Shown: piece by piece, positions 6,317-15,215 of the stretch | How the letters are laid out: each line of letters opens with the position of its first letter | Numbering within the stretch: position 1 is the stretch's first letter | DNA from: Paraburkholderia sp. ZP32-5 | GTDB taxonomy: Bacteria > Pseudomonadota > Gammaproteobacteria > Burkholderiales > Burkholderiaceae | Length of the DNA: 64,000 bases | Direction of reading: 5' to 3' | Assembly (NCBI RefSeq): GCF_021390495.1 | Contig: NZ_JAJEJP010000002.1 | Coordinates: forward strand, 2,542,001-2,606,000 | Notes under the pieces: generated by a model | The model's input: only the letters and a program-made list of their open reading frames with translations | Databases searched by the model: none | Told to the model about the DNA's origin: nothing | Position numbers and translations under genes: made by a program

Positions 6317-8116
6317 TTAGTCGTGGCCATGCGAGTGGCCATGCGTGTGATCCGCATGGTGGTGATGCCCGTGATCAGCGCCGTGGCTATGGTCATGATC
6401 GTGATGATGGTGATGGCCGTGTGCGTGTGCATGATCGTGATGTGGGTGCTTGCCCGCGGTGACGTGATGGTGGTGACGATGTACGGTGCCATCCTCGTGT
6501 GCATGCCATTCCGACGCGTCGGATTTACCGTGCAAGCTCGGGTCTTCGCTGAACACGAGTGATTTGACTGTGACCGGAACGGTGCGTGACGGCATACGGA
6601 TACGGCCCAGGTCGACATAATCGAGCCCTCGCAGCGACACGCCGTCGATCACGAACAGATCATTTCCATCCAATGTTTCGCGCAGCAGGTTGCCGAGCGA
6701 ATGGGCAATGTCACCATCGGCGATAACGTATAGCGGCTTGCCGGCGGCAATCGTCAGCGGATTACCGTCGATCAGTCCGCGCGCGAGCGCAGCCAGACGC
6801 GAATATTCCGGCGGCCCTGCCCAGCGCACCACGATTGCCACGTCCTGATCGCCCTCCTTCAGATCGTAGCGTTGAAAGCTCTTGCGCAACGACTCAGCGA
6901 TCGCCGCCGGATCGATCACTTCAGGCATGCGTTCTTCGATCGGCACGACCTGCATATTCTTGCGCGGCAGCAGATTGCGCGGATTCGAAATGAAAGTCGT
7001 GTTGCCGCTCAGCTGGATGCTGTATTCGGACGCACCGAGAACGGTCGCGCGAATGCATTCGATAGCAGGCAGCAGCGGCCACGACACCTCTTTCGCAAGC
7101 AGGCGCCGACGCACGGCGGAGCCGAAAAGTTTGCCGAGATCGAGAAAGTCGCGCGTTTCACGCTCATACACGTATTCGCCGACACCGCCCGAGAAGATCA
7201 GGCCATCGAGCTTGCCCAAATCGGCAATCGGATCGGTCAGGAACATTGAATTCAGATCGTCCGCGGTGAAGCGCTCGCCCAGTACGCGCATCAGCGTCTG
7301 CGCCATCCAGTCGGCCACCTGCTCGAGTTGCTCGCGTGTCGTCTGGCTGCCGATTTCCCAGACGAATCCCGCTGCCCGCGCGTGCTCCTTGCCCGCCGGA
7401 TCGAGGCGCGTGATGCGGCCCTGCTGATCCGTCACGATCAAGCGTCCACCGAGGTGAACCGCGGCCGTGCCGATCACATTGCCGGAATCCACGAGGCCGA
7501 GCTTCGTCGTGCCGCCGCCGATATCGACATTGAGCACGCGCTTCTTGTGCTCGTGTGAATACTTTGCCGCGCCCGAACCATACACGGCCAGCATCGCTTC
7601 CATGTGATGCCCGGCGGTCGCGCAGACGAACTCGCCGCCCTGCTCCGCGAGCATATCCGCGATGCCTTCGCTGTTCTCGCGACGCAGCGCTTCACCGGTC
7701 AGAATCACGGCCCCCGTATCGATGTCGTCCGGACCGAGATTGGCTTCCTTATAGGCCGCGGCAACGATGCGTTGAAGCGCCTGCGTATCCATCTGCGTTT
7801 CGCTCAGATACGGCGTCAGCGAGATCGGGCTCTGATAAATCGGTTCGCGCCCCACGATGATGTAGCGGCTCGATAGTTCTTCGGCGATGCGCCGCATATG
7901 AATACGCGAGAACACCAGTTGAGTGCCCGACGAGCCGATGTCGATACCGACGCTGTTCAGAACGACGTTATCGAGTAGCCACACCGCCTCCTGATTCGTT
8001 TCGGACTCGGCGAAGTCATGGTCGTGATCATGATCGGCATCGTCACCGTGCTCATGGTCAGGATCGTAACCGTACAAGTGATCGTCAAGCGAATGAACGG
8101 TTGCATCGTTCGGCAT
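6317..8116 (-). CDS. eutA: EutA-like ASKHA reactivating factor with His-rich termini
   Basis: This 599-residue protein aligns by motif with EutA, the ATP-dependent factor that reactivates B12-dependent ethanolamine ammonia-lyase. It has the phosphate-1 loop 'VGIDIGSSGTQLVFS' at about 56-70, 'VILTGEALRREN', the second nucleotide loop 'VLNVDIGGGTTKLGL' near 205-220, 'LIFSGGVGEY', and 'SRTVPVTVKSLVF' at the end of the normal EutA core. Two additions are unusual: an Asp/His-rich segment at 17-34 and a C-terminal tail of about 60 residues made mostly of His, Asp and Gly. Such tails store or deliver Ni, Co or Zn, as in UreE or HypB. No eutB or eutC is present in the window. Start 8116 is preferred because GGAG precedes it; an ATG at 8149 has no ribosome site. 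Confidence 0.85.
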   Translation of the reverse strand: MPNDATVHSLDDHLYGYDPDHEHGDDADHDHDHDFAESETNQEAVWLLDNVVLNSVGIDIGSSGTQLVFSRIHMRRIAEELSSRYIIVGREPIYQSPISLTPYLSETQMDTQALQRIVAAAYKEANLGPDDIDTGAVILTGEALRRENSEGIADMLAEQGGEFVCATAGHHMEAMLAVYGSGAAKYSHEHKKRVLNVDIGGGTTKLGLVDSGNVIGTAAVHLGGRLIVTDQQGRITRLDPAGKEHARAAGFVWEIGSQTTREQLEQVADWMAQTLMRVLGERFTADDLNSMFLTDPIADLGKLDGLIFSGGVGEYVYERETRDFLDLGKLFGSAVRRRLLAKEVSWPLLPAIECIRATVLGASEYSIQLSGNTTFISNPRNLLPRKNMQVVPIEERMPEVIDPAAIAESLRKSFQRYDLKEGDQDVAIVVRWAGPPEYSRLAALARGLIDGNPLTIAAGKPLYVIADGDIAHSLGNLLRETLDGNDLFVIDGVSLRGLDYVDLGRIRMPSRTVPVTVKSLVFSEDPSLHGKSDASEWHAHEDGTVHRHHHHVTAGKHPHHDHAHAHGHHHHHDHDHSHGADHGHHHHADHTHGHSHGHD

Positions 8117-8426
8117 AAGGCGTCTCCGGTTTGTATGGCGTATTGACATCGATCATACCGTAGCTTGCGGAACGGCAGTAGCTGAAAATGGAACGACTCT
8201 CCACATAAAAGAATTGCTTCCTCCGAAATATTGACGCCCTCCATGAGCAGCGCGGCTGCCAGGGCGGCCCAACAGTCAACGGAAGCCCTCATCCTAGGGC
8301 TAACCCGCACCCCTCAATGTCTTGACAAAAATCAAGCAGACGCGCCCAATACGGCAACTGCACCTGTAAATAGAAACGGTGTTCTATATACAGGAACACC
8401 CGAAATGAAGTTACGCAAGGAGACAG
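8117..8426. other. Intergenic region between divergent eutA-like and ABC permease genes
   Basis: This 310-bp stretch has no convincing gene. It holds a TTGACA hexamer at 8322-8327 and operator site 4 at 8381-8397, 30 bp before the permease start. No clear -10 box can be paired with the hexamer. Confidence 0.5.
8381..8397. promoter_or_regulatory. 17-bp inverted repeat, putative operator (site 4)
   Basis: GTTCT-atataca-GGAAC lies 29 bp before the TTG start of the ABC permease. It shares the 5-7-5 layout of the other sites. Confidence 0.62.
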
Positions 8427-10166
8427 TTGGTGGAGCTTCAACTTGATGTCACCAATACGCCGCCTCGATTCTGGAAGCGGCTCGAATCAAAATGGCTGGT
8501 GATCGGCAGCGCAATCTTCATCGTCGCTGTGCTGGCGTTGATTCCGCTTTGTTTCCTGCTGTGGCAGAGCTTCATGACGCCGCAGGGCGCGGATACACCA
8601 TCGGTATTCACGCTCGACAATTACCGGGTTGCGTTCGGTAGCGCGGACTCCTGGTCGGCTTTCGCGAATTCGGTGGAATTCGCGATTGGTGCGGCACTCG
8701 TTTCGTTCGTGATCGGTTCGGGCCTTGCGTGGATCAACGAGCGCACCAATACGCCATTGCGCCGTTTCTTTTCGGTTGTGACGGTCGTGCCGCTGATCAA
8801 TCCCGCAATCCTCTTCACTATTGCGTGGATTCTGCTTGCCAGCCCGAAGATTGGCGTACTGAACGTCGCGCTGATGCACTGGTTCGGTCTTGCGCATCCG
8901 CCGTTCAACATCTACAGCATGGGCGGGATGATCTGGATTGACGGCTTGCAGTACTCGCCGATGGCTTTCCTGCTGATGTCGGCGGCGTTTCGCGGCATGG
9001 ACCCGTCGCTGGAAGAGTCCGCCATCATGAGCGGCGCAAGCCTGTTCAGAACAACGTTCAGCATCACATTCCGCCTTGCGGTGCCTGCCATCGTTTCGAC
9101 GGTGCTGATTCTGTTTGTGCGCGCGGTCGAATCGTTCGAGGTGCCCGCGCTGATCGGTCTGCCGGTAAAGATTCAGGTACTGACGTCATCGATTTACGAG
9201 GCGCTGCAGCAATATCCGACACCGACAGGGCTAGCCTCTTCGTATTCGACCATTCTGCTGCTCATTACCTCCGTCGGCATCTTTATCCAGAGCCGCCTGC
9301 TCGCCAAGGGCGGCAAGTTCACGACGGTTACCGGCAAGGCGTTCCGTGCACGCGCAATCGATCTTGGCGCGTGGCGCTATCTGACCGCGGCCATCTTCGT
9401 GCTGTATGCGCTCGTGATCGTGGTGTTGCCTCTGCTGGTGCTGCTGTGGTCGTCTTTCCAGAAGTTCTACGCGCCGCCGTCGATGGAAGCGCTGCGCCAT
9501 CTGACGCTCGATTCGTACCGTTACATCTTCAGCTATCCGGAACTCAAGGAGGCGGTCGGTAACAGTCTGATTCTCGGGCTCTCGTGTGCGACTGCAGTGA
9601 TGCTGCTTTCCACGCTCGTGTGCTGGATCGTGATCAAAACAAAGATTCGGGGCCGCTGGCTGCTCGATAACCTCGCTTCGCTTCCGATGGTATTTCCAGG
9701 CCTGGTGCTGGGTCTGGCATTCATGATCTTCTTCCTGAACGTGAACGTCGGCATCTACGGCACGCTGTGGATCCTGCTGATCGCCTACGTCACACGCTTC
9801 ATGCCCTACGGGATGCGCTATACGCAGACCTCGATGGTTCAGTTGTCGAAGGAACTGGAAGAGTCGGCGGAAATGTGCGGCTCCGGCTGGGGCACGACTT
9901 TCTTCCGTATCGTTTTGCCGCTGCTCAAGCCGGGTCTGATGGGTGGCTGGATTTATGTGTTCATCGTATCGATCCGTGAACTGTCCGCTTCGATTCTGCT
10001 GTACAGCCCCGGTAGCGAAACGATTTCCGTCGTCGTGTGGGAGCTGTGGCAAAACGGGCAATACGTCGAGCTGTCGGCGTTAAGTGTGATGTTCGTGATT
10101 GGTCTGCTCGCGCTGGTGTCGCTCGCGCAGTGGGTGGGCAGCAAGTTCGGCGTGAAATCGGTCTGA
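8427..10166 (+). CDS. ABC transporter permease, two fused membrane domains (FbpB/ThiP type)
   Basis: This 579-residue inner-membrane protein contains two copies of the binding-protein-dependent permease domain, each with about six helices. EAA loops couple to the ATPase: 'ESAIMSGASLFRTTFSITFRLAVPAI' in the first half and 'ESAEMCGSGWGTTFFRIVLPLLKPGL' in the second. Fused permeases of this layout serve Fe(III), thiamine, 2-aminoethylphosphonate and polyamine-type importers. AAGGAGA precedes a TTG start at 8427; GTG 8430 is an equally possible start. The ATPase gene follows after 31 bp and the binding protein is encoded at 13850. Confidence 0.9.
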   Translation: MVELQLDVTNTPPRFWKRLESKWLVIGSAIFIVAVLALIPLCFLLWQSFMTPQGADTPSVFTLDNYRVAFGSADSWSAFANSVEFAIGAALVSFVIGSGLAWINERTNTPLRRFFSVVTVVPLINPAILFTIAWILLASPKIGVLNVALMHWFGLAHPPFNIYSMGGMIWIDGLQYSPMAFLLMSAAFRGMDPSLEESAIMSGASLFRTTFSITFRLAVPAIVSTVLILFVRAVESFEVPALIGLPVKIQVLTSSIYEALQQYPTPTGLASSYSTILLLITSVGIFIQSRLLAKGGKFTTVTGKAFRARAIDLGAWRYLTAAIFVLYALVIVVLPLLVLLWSSFQKFYAPPSMEALRHLTLDSYRYIFSYPELKEAVGNSLILGLSCATAVMLLSTLVCWIVIKTKIRGRWLLDNLASLPMVFPGLVLGLAFMIFFLNVNVGIYGTLWILLIAYVTRFMPYGMRYTQTSMVQLSKELEESAEMCGSGWGTTFFRIVLPLLKPGLMGGWIYVFIVSIRELSASILLYSPGSETISVVVWELWQNGQYVELSALSVMFVIGLLALVSLAQWVGSKFGVKSV

Positions 10167-10197
10167 ACTCCCCATAACAGAAATTATTGAGACGGCA

Positions 10198-11298
10198 ATG
10201 CTGAATATCCAGAATCTGAACACGGTGTATCTCGACAGTCACGGCGCGAAAGTCGCGGGCATCGAGAACGTGAGCTTCGAAGTTCCCGAAGGCAAGCTGT
10301 TCACGCTGCTCGGCCCGAGCGGCTGCGGCAAATCCACTACCCTGCGTTCGATCGCGGGTCTGGAAAAACCCGACGGCGGAAGAATCACGGCGAACGGCGT
10401 GACTGTGTTCGACGCGGCTCGCAAGACCTTCGTGCCGCCGAACAAACGTCAGTTCGGTATGGTGTTTCAGTCATACGCGATCTGGCCGCACATGACCGTC
10501 TTCAAGAATTGCAGCTTTCCGCTCGAAGTCGGCACGAAGAAATTCTCGAAGCAGCAGATCGCCGACAAGGTCATGCGCGCGCTCACCGCGGTCGGCCTCG
10601 ATCATGCGGCGGATCGCGACGCGACGAAGATGTCCGGTGGTCAGCAGCAACGTCTGGCGCTCGCCCGCGCGATCGTGATGGAGCCGAAGCTGCTGCTGCT
10701 CGATGAGCCGCTGTCGAATCTCGACGCCAAGCTGCGCGACAAGATGCGCTTCGAACTGAAGCGCTTGCAACGCGAATTGAACGTCACGACGATCTACGTG
10801 ACGCACGACCAGGAAGAAGCGCTCGCGATGTCGCACGAAATCGCGATCATGAAGGACGGCCATATCGTGCAGAAGGCGCGGCCTCGCGATATCTACGAGC
10901 AGCCTGCCAACCAGTTCGTCGCGGATTTCATCGGCACGACGAGCTTTGTCGACGGCACGGTCCGGGACACGAATGGCCAGACTTTGACCGTTAATTCGAG
11001 CATCGGCCCGATCACGGTGGCCCACAGTGAAGGCATGAATGTCGGTGCGAAAGCCGTCGTGTCGTTGCGCCCGGAGAACCTGGAAATCTTCGCCAGCAAG
11101 CCGACGACCGAGCACGGCAATGTATTCGAAGGCACCGTCTATTCCAAAGTATTCCTTGGCGAAACGCTTGATTTGCAGATCAAGGTCGGTGAACAGATCC
11201 TGCTCGCGCGCGCGCATCCGTCGCATCGCGAGCCGGTTGGCGCGAAGATCTGGGTCACCGTTGATCCAGCCCGTTGTATCGCGTTGAACCCGCAGTAA
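10198..11298 (+). CDS. ABC transporter ATP-binding protein (FbpC/PotA type)
   Basis: This 366-residue ATPase has Walker A 'GPSGCGKST' near residue 39, the Q-loop segment 'MVFQSYAIWPHMT', signature 'MSGGQQQRLALARAI', Walker B 'LLLLDEPLSNLD' and switch His in 'YVTHDQEEAL'. A C-terminal TOBE-like regulatory domain of about 120 residues follows, as in iron and polyamine importers. It energises the fused permease encoded just upstream. The downstream cupin gene begins 26 bp after its stop, so transport and cupins appear to be one operon. Confidence 0.92.
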   Translation: MLNIQNLNTVYLDSHGAKVAGIENVSFEVPEGKLFTLLGPSGCGKSTTLRSIAGLEKPDGGRITANGVTVFDAARKTFVPPNKRQFGMVFQSYAIWPHMTVFKNCSFPLEVGTKKFSKQQIADKVMRALTAVGLDHAADRDATKMSGGQQQRLALARAIVMEPKLLLLDEPLSNLDAKLRDKMRFELKRLQRELNVTTIYVTHDQEEALAMSHEIAIMKDGHIVQKARPRDIYEQPANQFVADFIGTTSFVDGTVRDTNGQTLTVNSSIGPITVAHSEGMNVGAKAVVSLRPENLEIFASKPTTEHGNVFEGTVYSKVFLGETLDLQIKVGEQILLARAHPSHREPVGAKIWVTVDPARCIALNPQ

Positions 11299-11324
11299 TT
11301 TCGCTGTATCAACAAGGAGGCACT

Positions 11325-11945
11325 ATGTCTGAAGCAAACATCGACACGAACGCGATGTATGAGGAAGATCAGCGCGCTGAAGAGTCGCATCACAGCACCG
11401 CTGGCAATGTGAAAAATCGCATATTCGTACGCGGCATCGAAGGCGCGTACAACCTGAACGCGGAACTGGAGCGTCTGCGTTCGGTTCCGCGCGTGCGCAA
11501 AGGCAAGGAAGTCAAGTTCAGCAAGGGACCGCAGACCTTCAGCCGTCACTATGTGCAGCCGAAGAACGGCATCACCCAGACGTTCCACATCCACCTCGAG
11601 GAATACTCGCCGGGCGGCCATTCGCAGAAGCACGGCCACGTGAACGAAGCGGCGTTCTACATTCTCGACGGCATCGGTTACGAAGTACACGACGGCGTGC
11701 GCTACGACTGGGAAGCCGGCGACATCGCGATCGTGCACAACAACTGCGTGCACCAGCACTTCAACCGCAGCCTGGACAAGCCGGCTCGCGCGCTCGTCAT
11801 CAAGACGAAGCCGATGTTCATGTTCATGAACATGCTGTTCCAGAAGACCGTCGAACCTCGCCCCGACCAGCCGTCGCCGACAGGTGAAGGTTTCGTCGCA
11901 CGCATGGAAGAAACTGATTTCAATCATCCGGAAGGAGGCTACTGA
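11325..11945 (+). CDS. Single-domain cupin protein (cupin 1)
   Basis: This 206-residue protein has one cupin barrel. Motif 1 supplies His103, His105 and Glu108 (KHGHVNEA) and motif 2 supplies His143 (CVHQHFN), the usual 3-His/1-Glu set for Fe, Mn, Ni or Cu. The usual P-x-G of motif 2 reads HNN here. The longer frame begins at 11274 inside the ATPase gene; ATG 11325 is chosen because it follows AAGGAGG. The next cupin gene starts 2 bp after its stop. Dioxygenase or isomerase activity is possible but cannot be assigned. Confidence 0.85.
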   Translation: MSEANIDTNAMYEEDQRAEESHHSTAGNVKNRIFVRGIEGAYNLNAELERLRSVPRVRKGKEVKFSKGPQTFSRHYVQPKNGITQTFHIHLEEYSPGGHSQKHGHVNEAAFYILDGIGYEVHDGVRYDWEAGDIAIVHNNCVHQHFNRSLDKPARALVIKTKPMFMFMNMLFQKTVEPRPDQPSPTGEGFVARMEETDFNHPEGGY

Positions 11946-11947
11946 TC

Positions 11948-12556
11948 ATGGCATGGACCGAATCGGGAAACTGGCTGGCAGGCGAACAGAATCAGGCGCT
12001 TTACAAGGGCCTGCTGGAGAACGCTGAACAGGCCTCGGAGCGCAACGCCAAGCGCGCCAAGATCGTGCGGCCGGAGAACATGCCGTGGGAAATGTCGCGT
12101 CAAGGCCTGCTCAAGCATCTGCTGAACGAAGGCATGAATACGCGCATGGAGACGGTCGATGCGTACATGCAGATCATTCCGCCGGGCAGCAAGTCGGGTA
12201 AGCACCGTCACCTCGCGGAAGAGTGCCTGTACGTGCTCGAAGGCCGCGGCTATGACCTGCATCAGGACTACGACGTCGAAATCGTCGATCAGTACGCGTG
12301 GAAGCCGGTCGGTGAAGTCAAGCGCTTCGAGTGGGAAGCCGGCGACGTGATCTACATTCCGCCCGGCACCGCGCACCAGCATTTCAATGCGGACCCGGAT
12401 CGTCCCGTGCGCCTGATCTCCGCGATCAACCGCATCTTCTGGAAGAGCGGCCTGAACGATCTGCAGCAACTCGAAGACGCACCGGAATACGATCCGGGCG
12501 TCACGCTCACGGCCGAGAAGATTCGCGAGTATCTGAAGAACACGGCAACCGTTTAA
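11948..12556 (+). CDS. Single-domain cupin protein (cupin 2)
   Basis: This 202-residue cupin has a complete metal site: His86, His88 and Glu92 in 'SGKHRHLAEE' and His143 in 'IPPGTAHQHFN', with the classic P-P-G turn. It is the most canonical of the three cupins here and the best candidate for a catalytic metal-dependent dioxygenase. Its AAGGAGG ribosome site lies inside the end of the upstream cupin gene, so the two are coupled. About 75 bp with a 22-bp palindrome separate it from the third cupin gene. Confidence 0.85.
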   Translation: MAWTESGNWLAGEQNQALYKGLLENAEQASERNAKRAKIVRPENMPWEMSRQGLLKHLLNEGMNTRMETVDAYMQIIPPGSKSGKHRHLAEECLYVLEGRGYDLHQDYDVEIVDQYAWKPVGEVKRFEWEAGDVIYIPPGTAHQHFNADPDRPVRLISAINRIFWKSGLNDLQQLEDAPEYDPGVTLTAEKIREYLKNTATV

Positions 12557-12573
12557 CGAATGCCTGAAACAGT

Positions 12574-12595
12574 TAGCTCGCAGAGCTGCGAGCTA
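12574..12595. repeat. 22-bp perfect palindrome between cupin genes
   Basis: Ten-base arms (12574-12583 and 12586-12595, TAGCTCGCAG and its complement) flank an AG. No T run follows, so it is more likely an RNA-stabilising or processing hairpin, or a protein site, than a terminator. Confidence 0.5.
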
Positions 12596-12634
12596 CCGTG
12601 TTGTGTACGCAACGAGCATCGAATGGAGAAGTAA

Positions 12635-13753
12635 ATGAGCAAGAATGCAGTTGTTTCCGAGGACATGGCGAAGAAATTCGCTACCGAGAAGGAAACGGCG
12701 TATACGCGCTGGATTGCCCAACAGGGTCTGGACATTATCGACGGGCACTACGTTCAGGACCTGCGTACGGTCGATCTGAAGGATTGGGCACGTCGTGGCG
12801 GCAAGGGTGTCTACATCAACCACGAAGCGTCGCGCACGTCGAACGACTGCTACGTCTGCGAAATTCCGCCGGGCAAGTCGCTCGCGCCGCAGCGCCAGTT
12901 GTTCGAAGAAATGATCTATGTGCTGAGCGGCCGGGGATCGACTACCGTGCGCAACGAAGCCGGCGCGGAAGTCACGTTCGAATGGCAAGCCGGTGCGCTG
13001 TTCGCTATTCCGCTGAATTGCTGGCACACGCACTACAACACGTCGGGCAAGGACGCCGCGCGTTTCGTCGCGGTCACGAACGGCCCGCCCACCATCAACG
13101 CACTCGAAGACATCGATTTCATCTTCGGCACGGCATACGACTTCAAGAACCGTTTCAACGGCGAGCCCGACTACTTCGCGAATGGCGGCGAACAGAAGGG
13201 TCTGCTGATGGAAACGAACTTCGTCGCCGATGCGGTGAATCTGCCGTTGATCAGCGCGGCTGAACGTGGTGCCGGCGGCGGTCACATTCGCTTCAACATG
13301 GCGCGCGGTTCGCAGAACAGCCACATTTCGCAGTTCCCGACCTCGACGTACAAGAAGGCTCACTCGCACGGCCCCGGCGCGCACGTGATCATCATGAGCG
13401 GCTCGGGTTACTCGATGATGTGGCGTGAAGGCGAAGAGCCGAAGCGTTACGACTGGCAAGCCGGCTCGCTGATCACGCCGGCTAACGGTGAATTCCACCA
13501 GCATTTCAACACCAACCCGAATCCGTCGCGTTACCTTGCGCTCAAGCATGAAGTCGTGTCGCAGCGTAATTCGCAAGGCGTGCCGAAGGCGTGGATTTCG
13601 CGTCGCATCGGCGGCTGCCAGATCGACTACGCGGATGAAAATCCGGTCATCCGTTCGACGTTCTCGTCTGAACTGGAAAAGATCGGCCTCTCGATGCAGA
13701 TGGATGCCGCGTACGTGAAGGAACTGGAAACGCTGCCGGCGCTCGCGGGTTGA
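12635..13753 (+). CDS. Bicupin protein with degenerate first metal site (cupin 3)
   Basis: This 372-residue protein has two cupin domains, as in gentisate-type dioxygenases. In domain 1 the two motif-1 histidines are replaced by Gln86 and Gln88 (PQRQLFEE), leaving Glu92 and His131. Domain 2 keeps His243, His245 and His288, with His250 near the usual glutamate position (AHSHGPGAH). Domain 1 is therefore probably structural or binds metal differently. It follows cupin 2 after 78 bp and precedes the binding-protein gene. The substrate is unknown. Confidence 0.83.
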   Translation: MSKNAVVSEDMAKKFATEKETAYTRWIAQQGLDIIDGHYVQDLRTVDLKDWARRGGKGVYINHEASRTSNDCYVCEIPPGKSLAPQRQLFEEMIYVLSGRGSTTVRNEAGAEVTFEWQAGALFAIPLNCWHTHYNTSGKDAARFVAVTNGPPTINALEDIDFIFGTAYDFKNRFNGEPDYFANGGEQKGLLMETNFVADAVNLPLISAAERGAGGGHIRFNMARGSQNSHISQFPTSTYKKAHSHGPGAHVIIMSGSGYSMMWREGEEPKRYDWQAGSLITPANGEFHQHFNTNPNPSRYLALKHEVVSQRNSQGVPKAWISRRIGGCQIDYADENPVIRSTFSSELEKIGLSMQMDAAYVKELETLPALAG

Positions 13754-13793
13754 GCCGCCGCGACTGAACCGTCAATCCGGTCCGGCTGAAGGT

Positions 13794-13822
13794 GCGGGGT
13801 ATATCAGACCGATGTACCCCGC
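13794..13822 (+). terminator. Weak hairpin before binding-protein gene
   Basis: An 8-bp stem (GCGGGGTA, 13794-13801, with 13815-13822) lies in the 96-bp gap between the bicupin and the binding-protein gene. Without a T run it may attenuate transcription or protect RNA rather than terminate. Confidence 0.35.
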
Positions 13823-13849
13823 CAAGAATAAACACATCAGAGACTCTTG

Positions 13850-14914
13850 ATGAAAACGAAATTCCGCCTCGCAGCAATTGTTGGACTCCTCGGTGCCGCG
13901 CTGACCTTCGTGGATTCCAGTCCCGCCATCGCGGCCGGTTATGTATCGAGCGAATCCGTCGCGCAATACACCGGCGCGGATCGCATGCAAAAGCTGATCG
14001 CCGGGGCGAAGCAGGAAGGCACGCTGACGGTCTATGCATCACTGCCGCCTGATGATTTCAATCCGGTCGTACAGGCCTTCGAAAAGAAATACGGCGTGCA
14101 CGTGACTGTCTGGCGTTCGAGCGCTTCGGGCATTCTGCAGCGCGCGATCTCGGAAGGCCGTGCCGGCCGCCACGAAGCGGATGTGTTCGAAACCAATGGA
14201 CCGCAGCTCGAAGCGATGTACCGCGAAAAGCTGTTGCAGCCGATCAAATCGCCAGTCCAGAAATCGCTGATTCCGCAAGCAATCGAGGACAACAACGCGT
14301 GGACGGCGACGCGCCTCAATGTATTCACCGTCGCGTACAACACGAACCTGGTCAAGAAGGCAGATCTGCCGAAGACGTACAAGGACCTGCTCGACCCGAA
14401 ATGGAAAGGCAAGCTGGGTGTAGAAGGCCAGGATTCGATCCCATGGTTCGCGGACACCGTGCAGAATCTCGGCGGTCAACCGGGTATCGATCTGTTCAAA
14501 CAGATCGTTGCCAGAAACGGCGTATCGGTGCGCCGCGGCCACACGCTGCTGGCGAATCTGGTCGCATCGGGCGACGTGCCGATGGCTTTTGGCATCTACA
14601 ACTACAAGGTCCAGTCCATGAAGGAGGCCGGTGCGCCCATCGACTGGTTTTCGATCGGACCGGCCATCACGCAGCCGAACGGCGTGGGTGTTGCGCACAT
14701 GCTCAAGCATCCGAATGCAGCCGTACTGTTTTATGACTTCCTGCTGACCGAAGGTCAAGCGATGTATGCCGACCACGATATGGCCGTGACGAACACGGCG
14801 GTCAAGCACAAGCTGCCGGACGTGGCAATGCAGATCATTTCGAATAAAGACATCATCGACAATCAGGCGAAGAACCAGGCGCTTTTCGACAACGTATTTA
14901 ATGGCATGAACTGA
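13850..14914 (+). CDS. Extracellular solute-binding protein, Fe(III)/family-1 type (SBP 1)
   Basis: This 354-residue periplasmic binding protein has a signal peptide ending near 'SPAIAAGY'. Family features include 'LIAGAKQEGTLTVYASL', 'NTNLVKKADLPKTYKDLLDP', 'KWKGKLGVE', and a closing 'AVLFYDFLLTEGQ'. It resembles the FbpA/AfuA family, which binds Fe(III) but also phosphonates, sulfonates and aromatic acids. It lacks an obvious tyrosine pair that would prove iron binding. It ends the transporter-cupin operon and should feed the permease at 8427. The start is ATG 13850; a TTG precedes it directly. A paralogue is encoded at 20002. Confidence 0.88.
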   Translation: MKTKFRLAAIVGLLGAALTFVDSSPAIAAGYVSSESVAQYTGADRMQKLIAGAKQEGTLTVYASLPPDDFNPVVQAFEKKYGVHVTVWRSSASGILQRAISEGRAGRHEADVFETNGPQLEAMYREKLLQPIKSPVQKSLIPQAIEDNNAWTATRLNVFTVAYNTNLVKKADLPKTYKDLLDPKWKGKLGVEGQDSIPWFADTVQNLGGQPGIDLFKQIVARNGVSVRRGHTLLANLVASGDVPMAFGIYNYKVQSMKEAGAPIDWFSIGPAITQPNGVGVAHMLKHPNAAVLFYDFLLTEGQAMYADHDMAVTNTAVKHKLPDVAMQIISNKDIIDNQAKNQALFDNVFNGMN

Positions 14915-15215
14915 TCTCCGATCAGAAAGAGGTGCGCCGGATCCACGCACCTCTGCTTCCACCGAAAGCTTCACCACTATACAGACTGCTTTCCACACGG
15001 CGAATTGTGAGCCGTTTGGAGTCGTATTCCCGTTGTTCTTTTAAAGCGGGACAGGCAGCACATGCGGCGCCGCATTCCACAAGAGGTTTGTTTTAAATCG
15101 CAGAGCGTGGTTTTTTCAATTAACCATACTATTTATTTTCTACAAATCGCGGCACTCCCGCATGTAAGCATCGGCCAATTCAGGTCGACGCTTATTAAAT
15201 CAACATTGGAGACTC
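14915..15215. other. Intergenic region before porin
   Basis: About 300 bp without a gene. It contains an imperfect 9-bp hairpin (14928-14936 with 14946-14954) without a T run and a weak operator-like site at 15035-15052. The AT-rich stretch at 15100-15140 is a plausible promoter for the porin. Confidence 0.5.
15035..15052. promoter_or_regulatory. Degenerate copy of the 17-bp operator (site 5, weak)
   Basis: GTTCT-tttaaagc-GGGAC differs from the consensus in spacing by one base and in one arm position. It is located 165 bp before the porin start. Confidence 0.3.

Noticed and set aside
6317..6520. Repetitive CAT/GAT-rich DNA that could be taken for a tandem repeat or CRISPR-like array
   Set aside because: The repeats have codon period and encode the His-rich tail; there are no spacer-repeat units.
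6323..6562. Hydrophobic Met/Val-rich plus-strand frame that looks like a small membrane protein
   Set aside because: It is the complement of the His/Asp-rich tail of the EutA-like protein; CAT/GAT codons read backwards give Met, Val and Ile.
8322..8350. A complete sigma-70 promoter from the TTGACA at 8322
   Set aside because: No acceptable -10 hexamer occurs 16-18 bp downstream, so the hexamer alone is noted.
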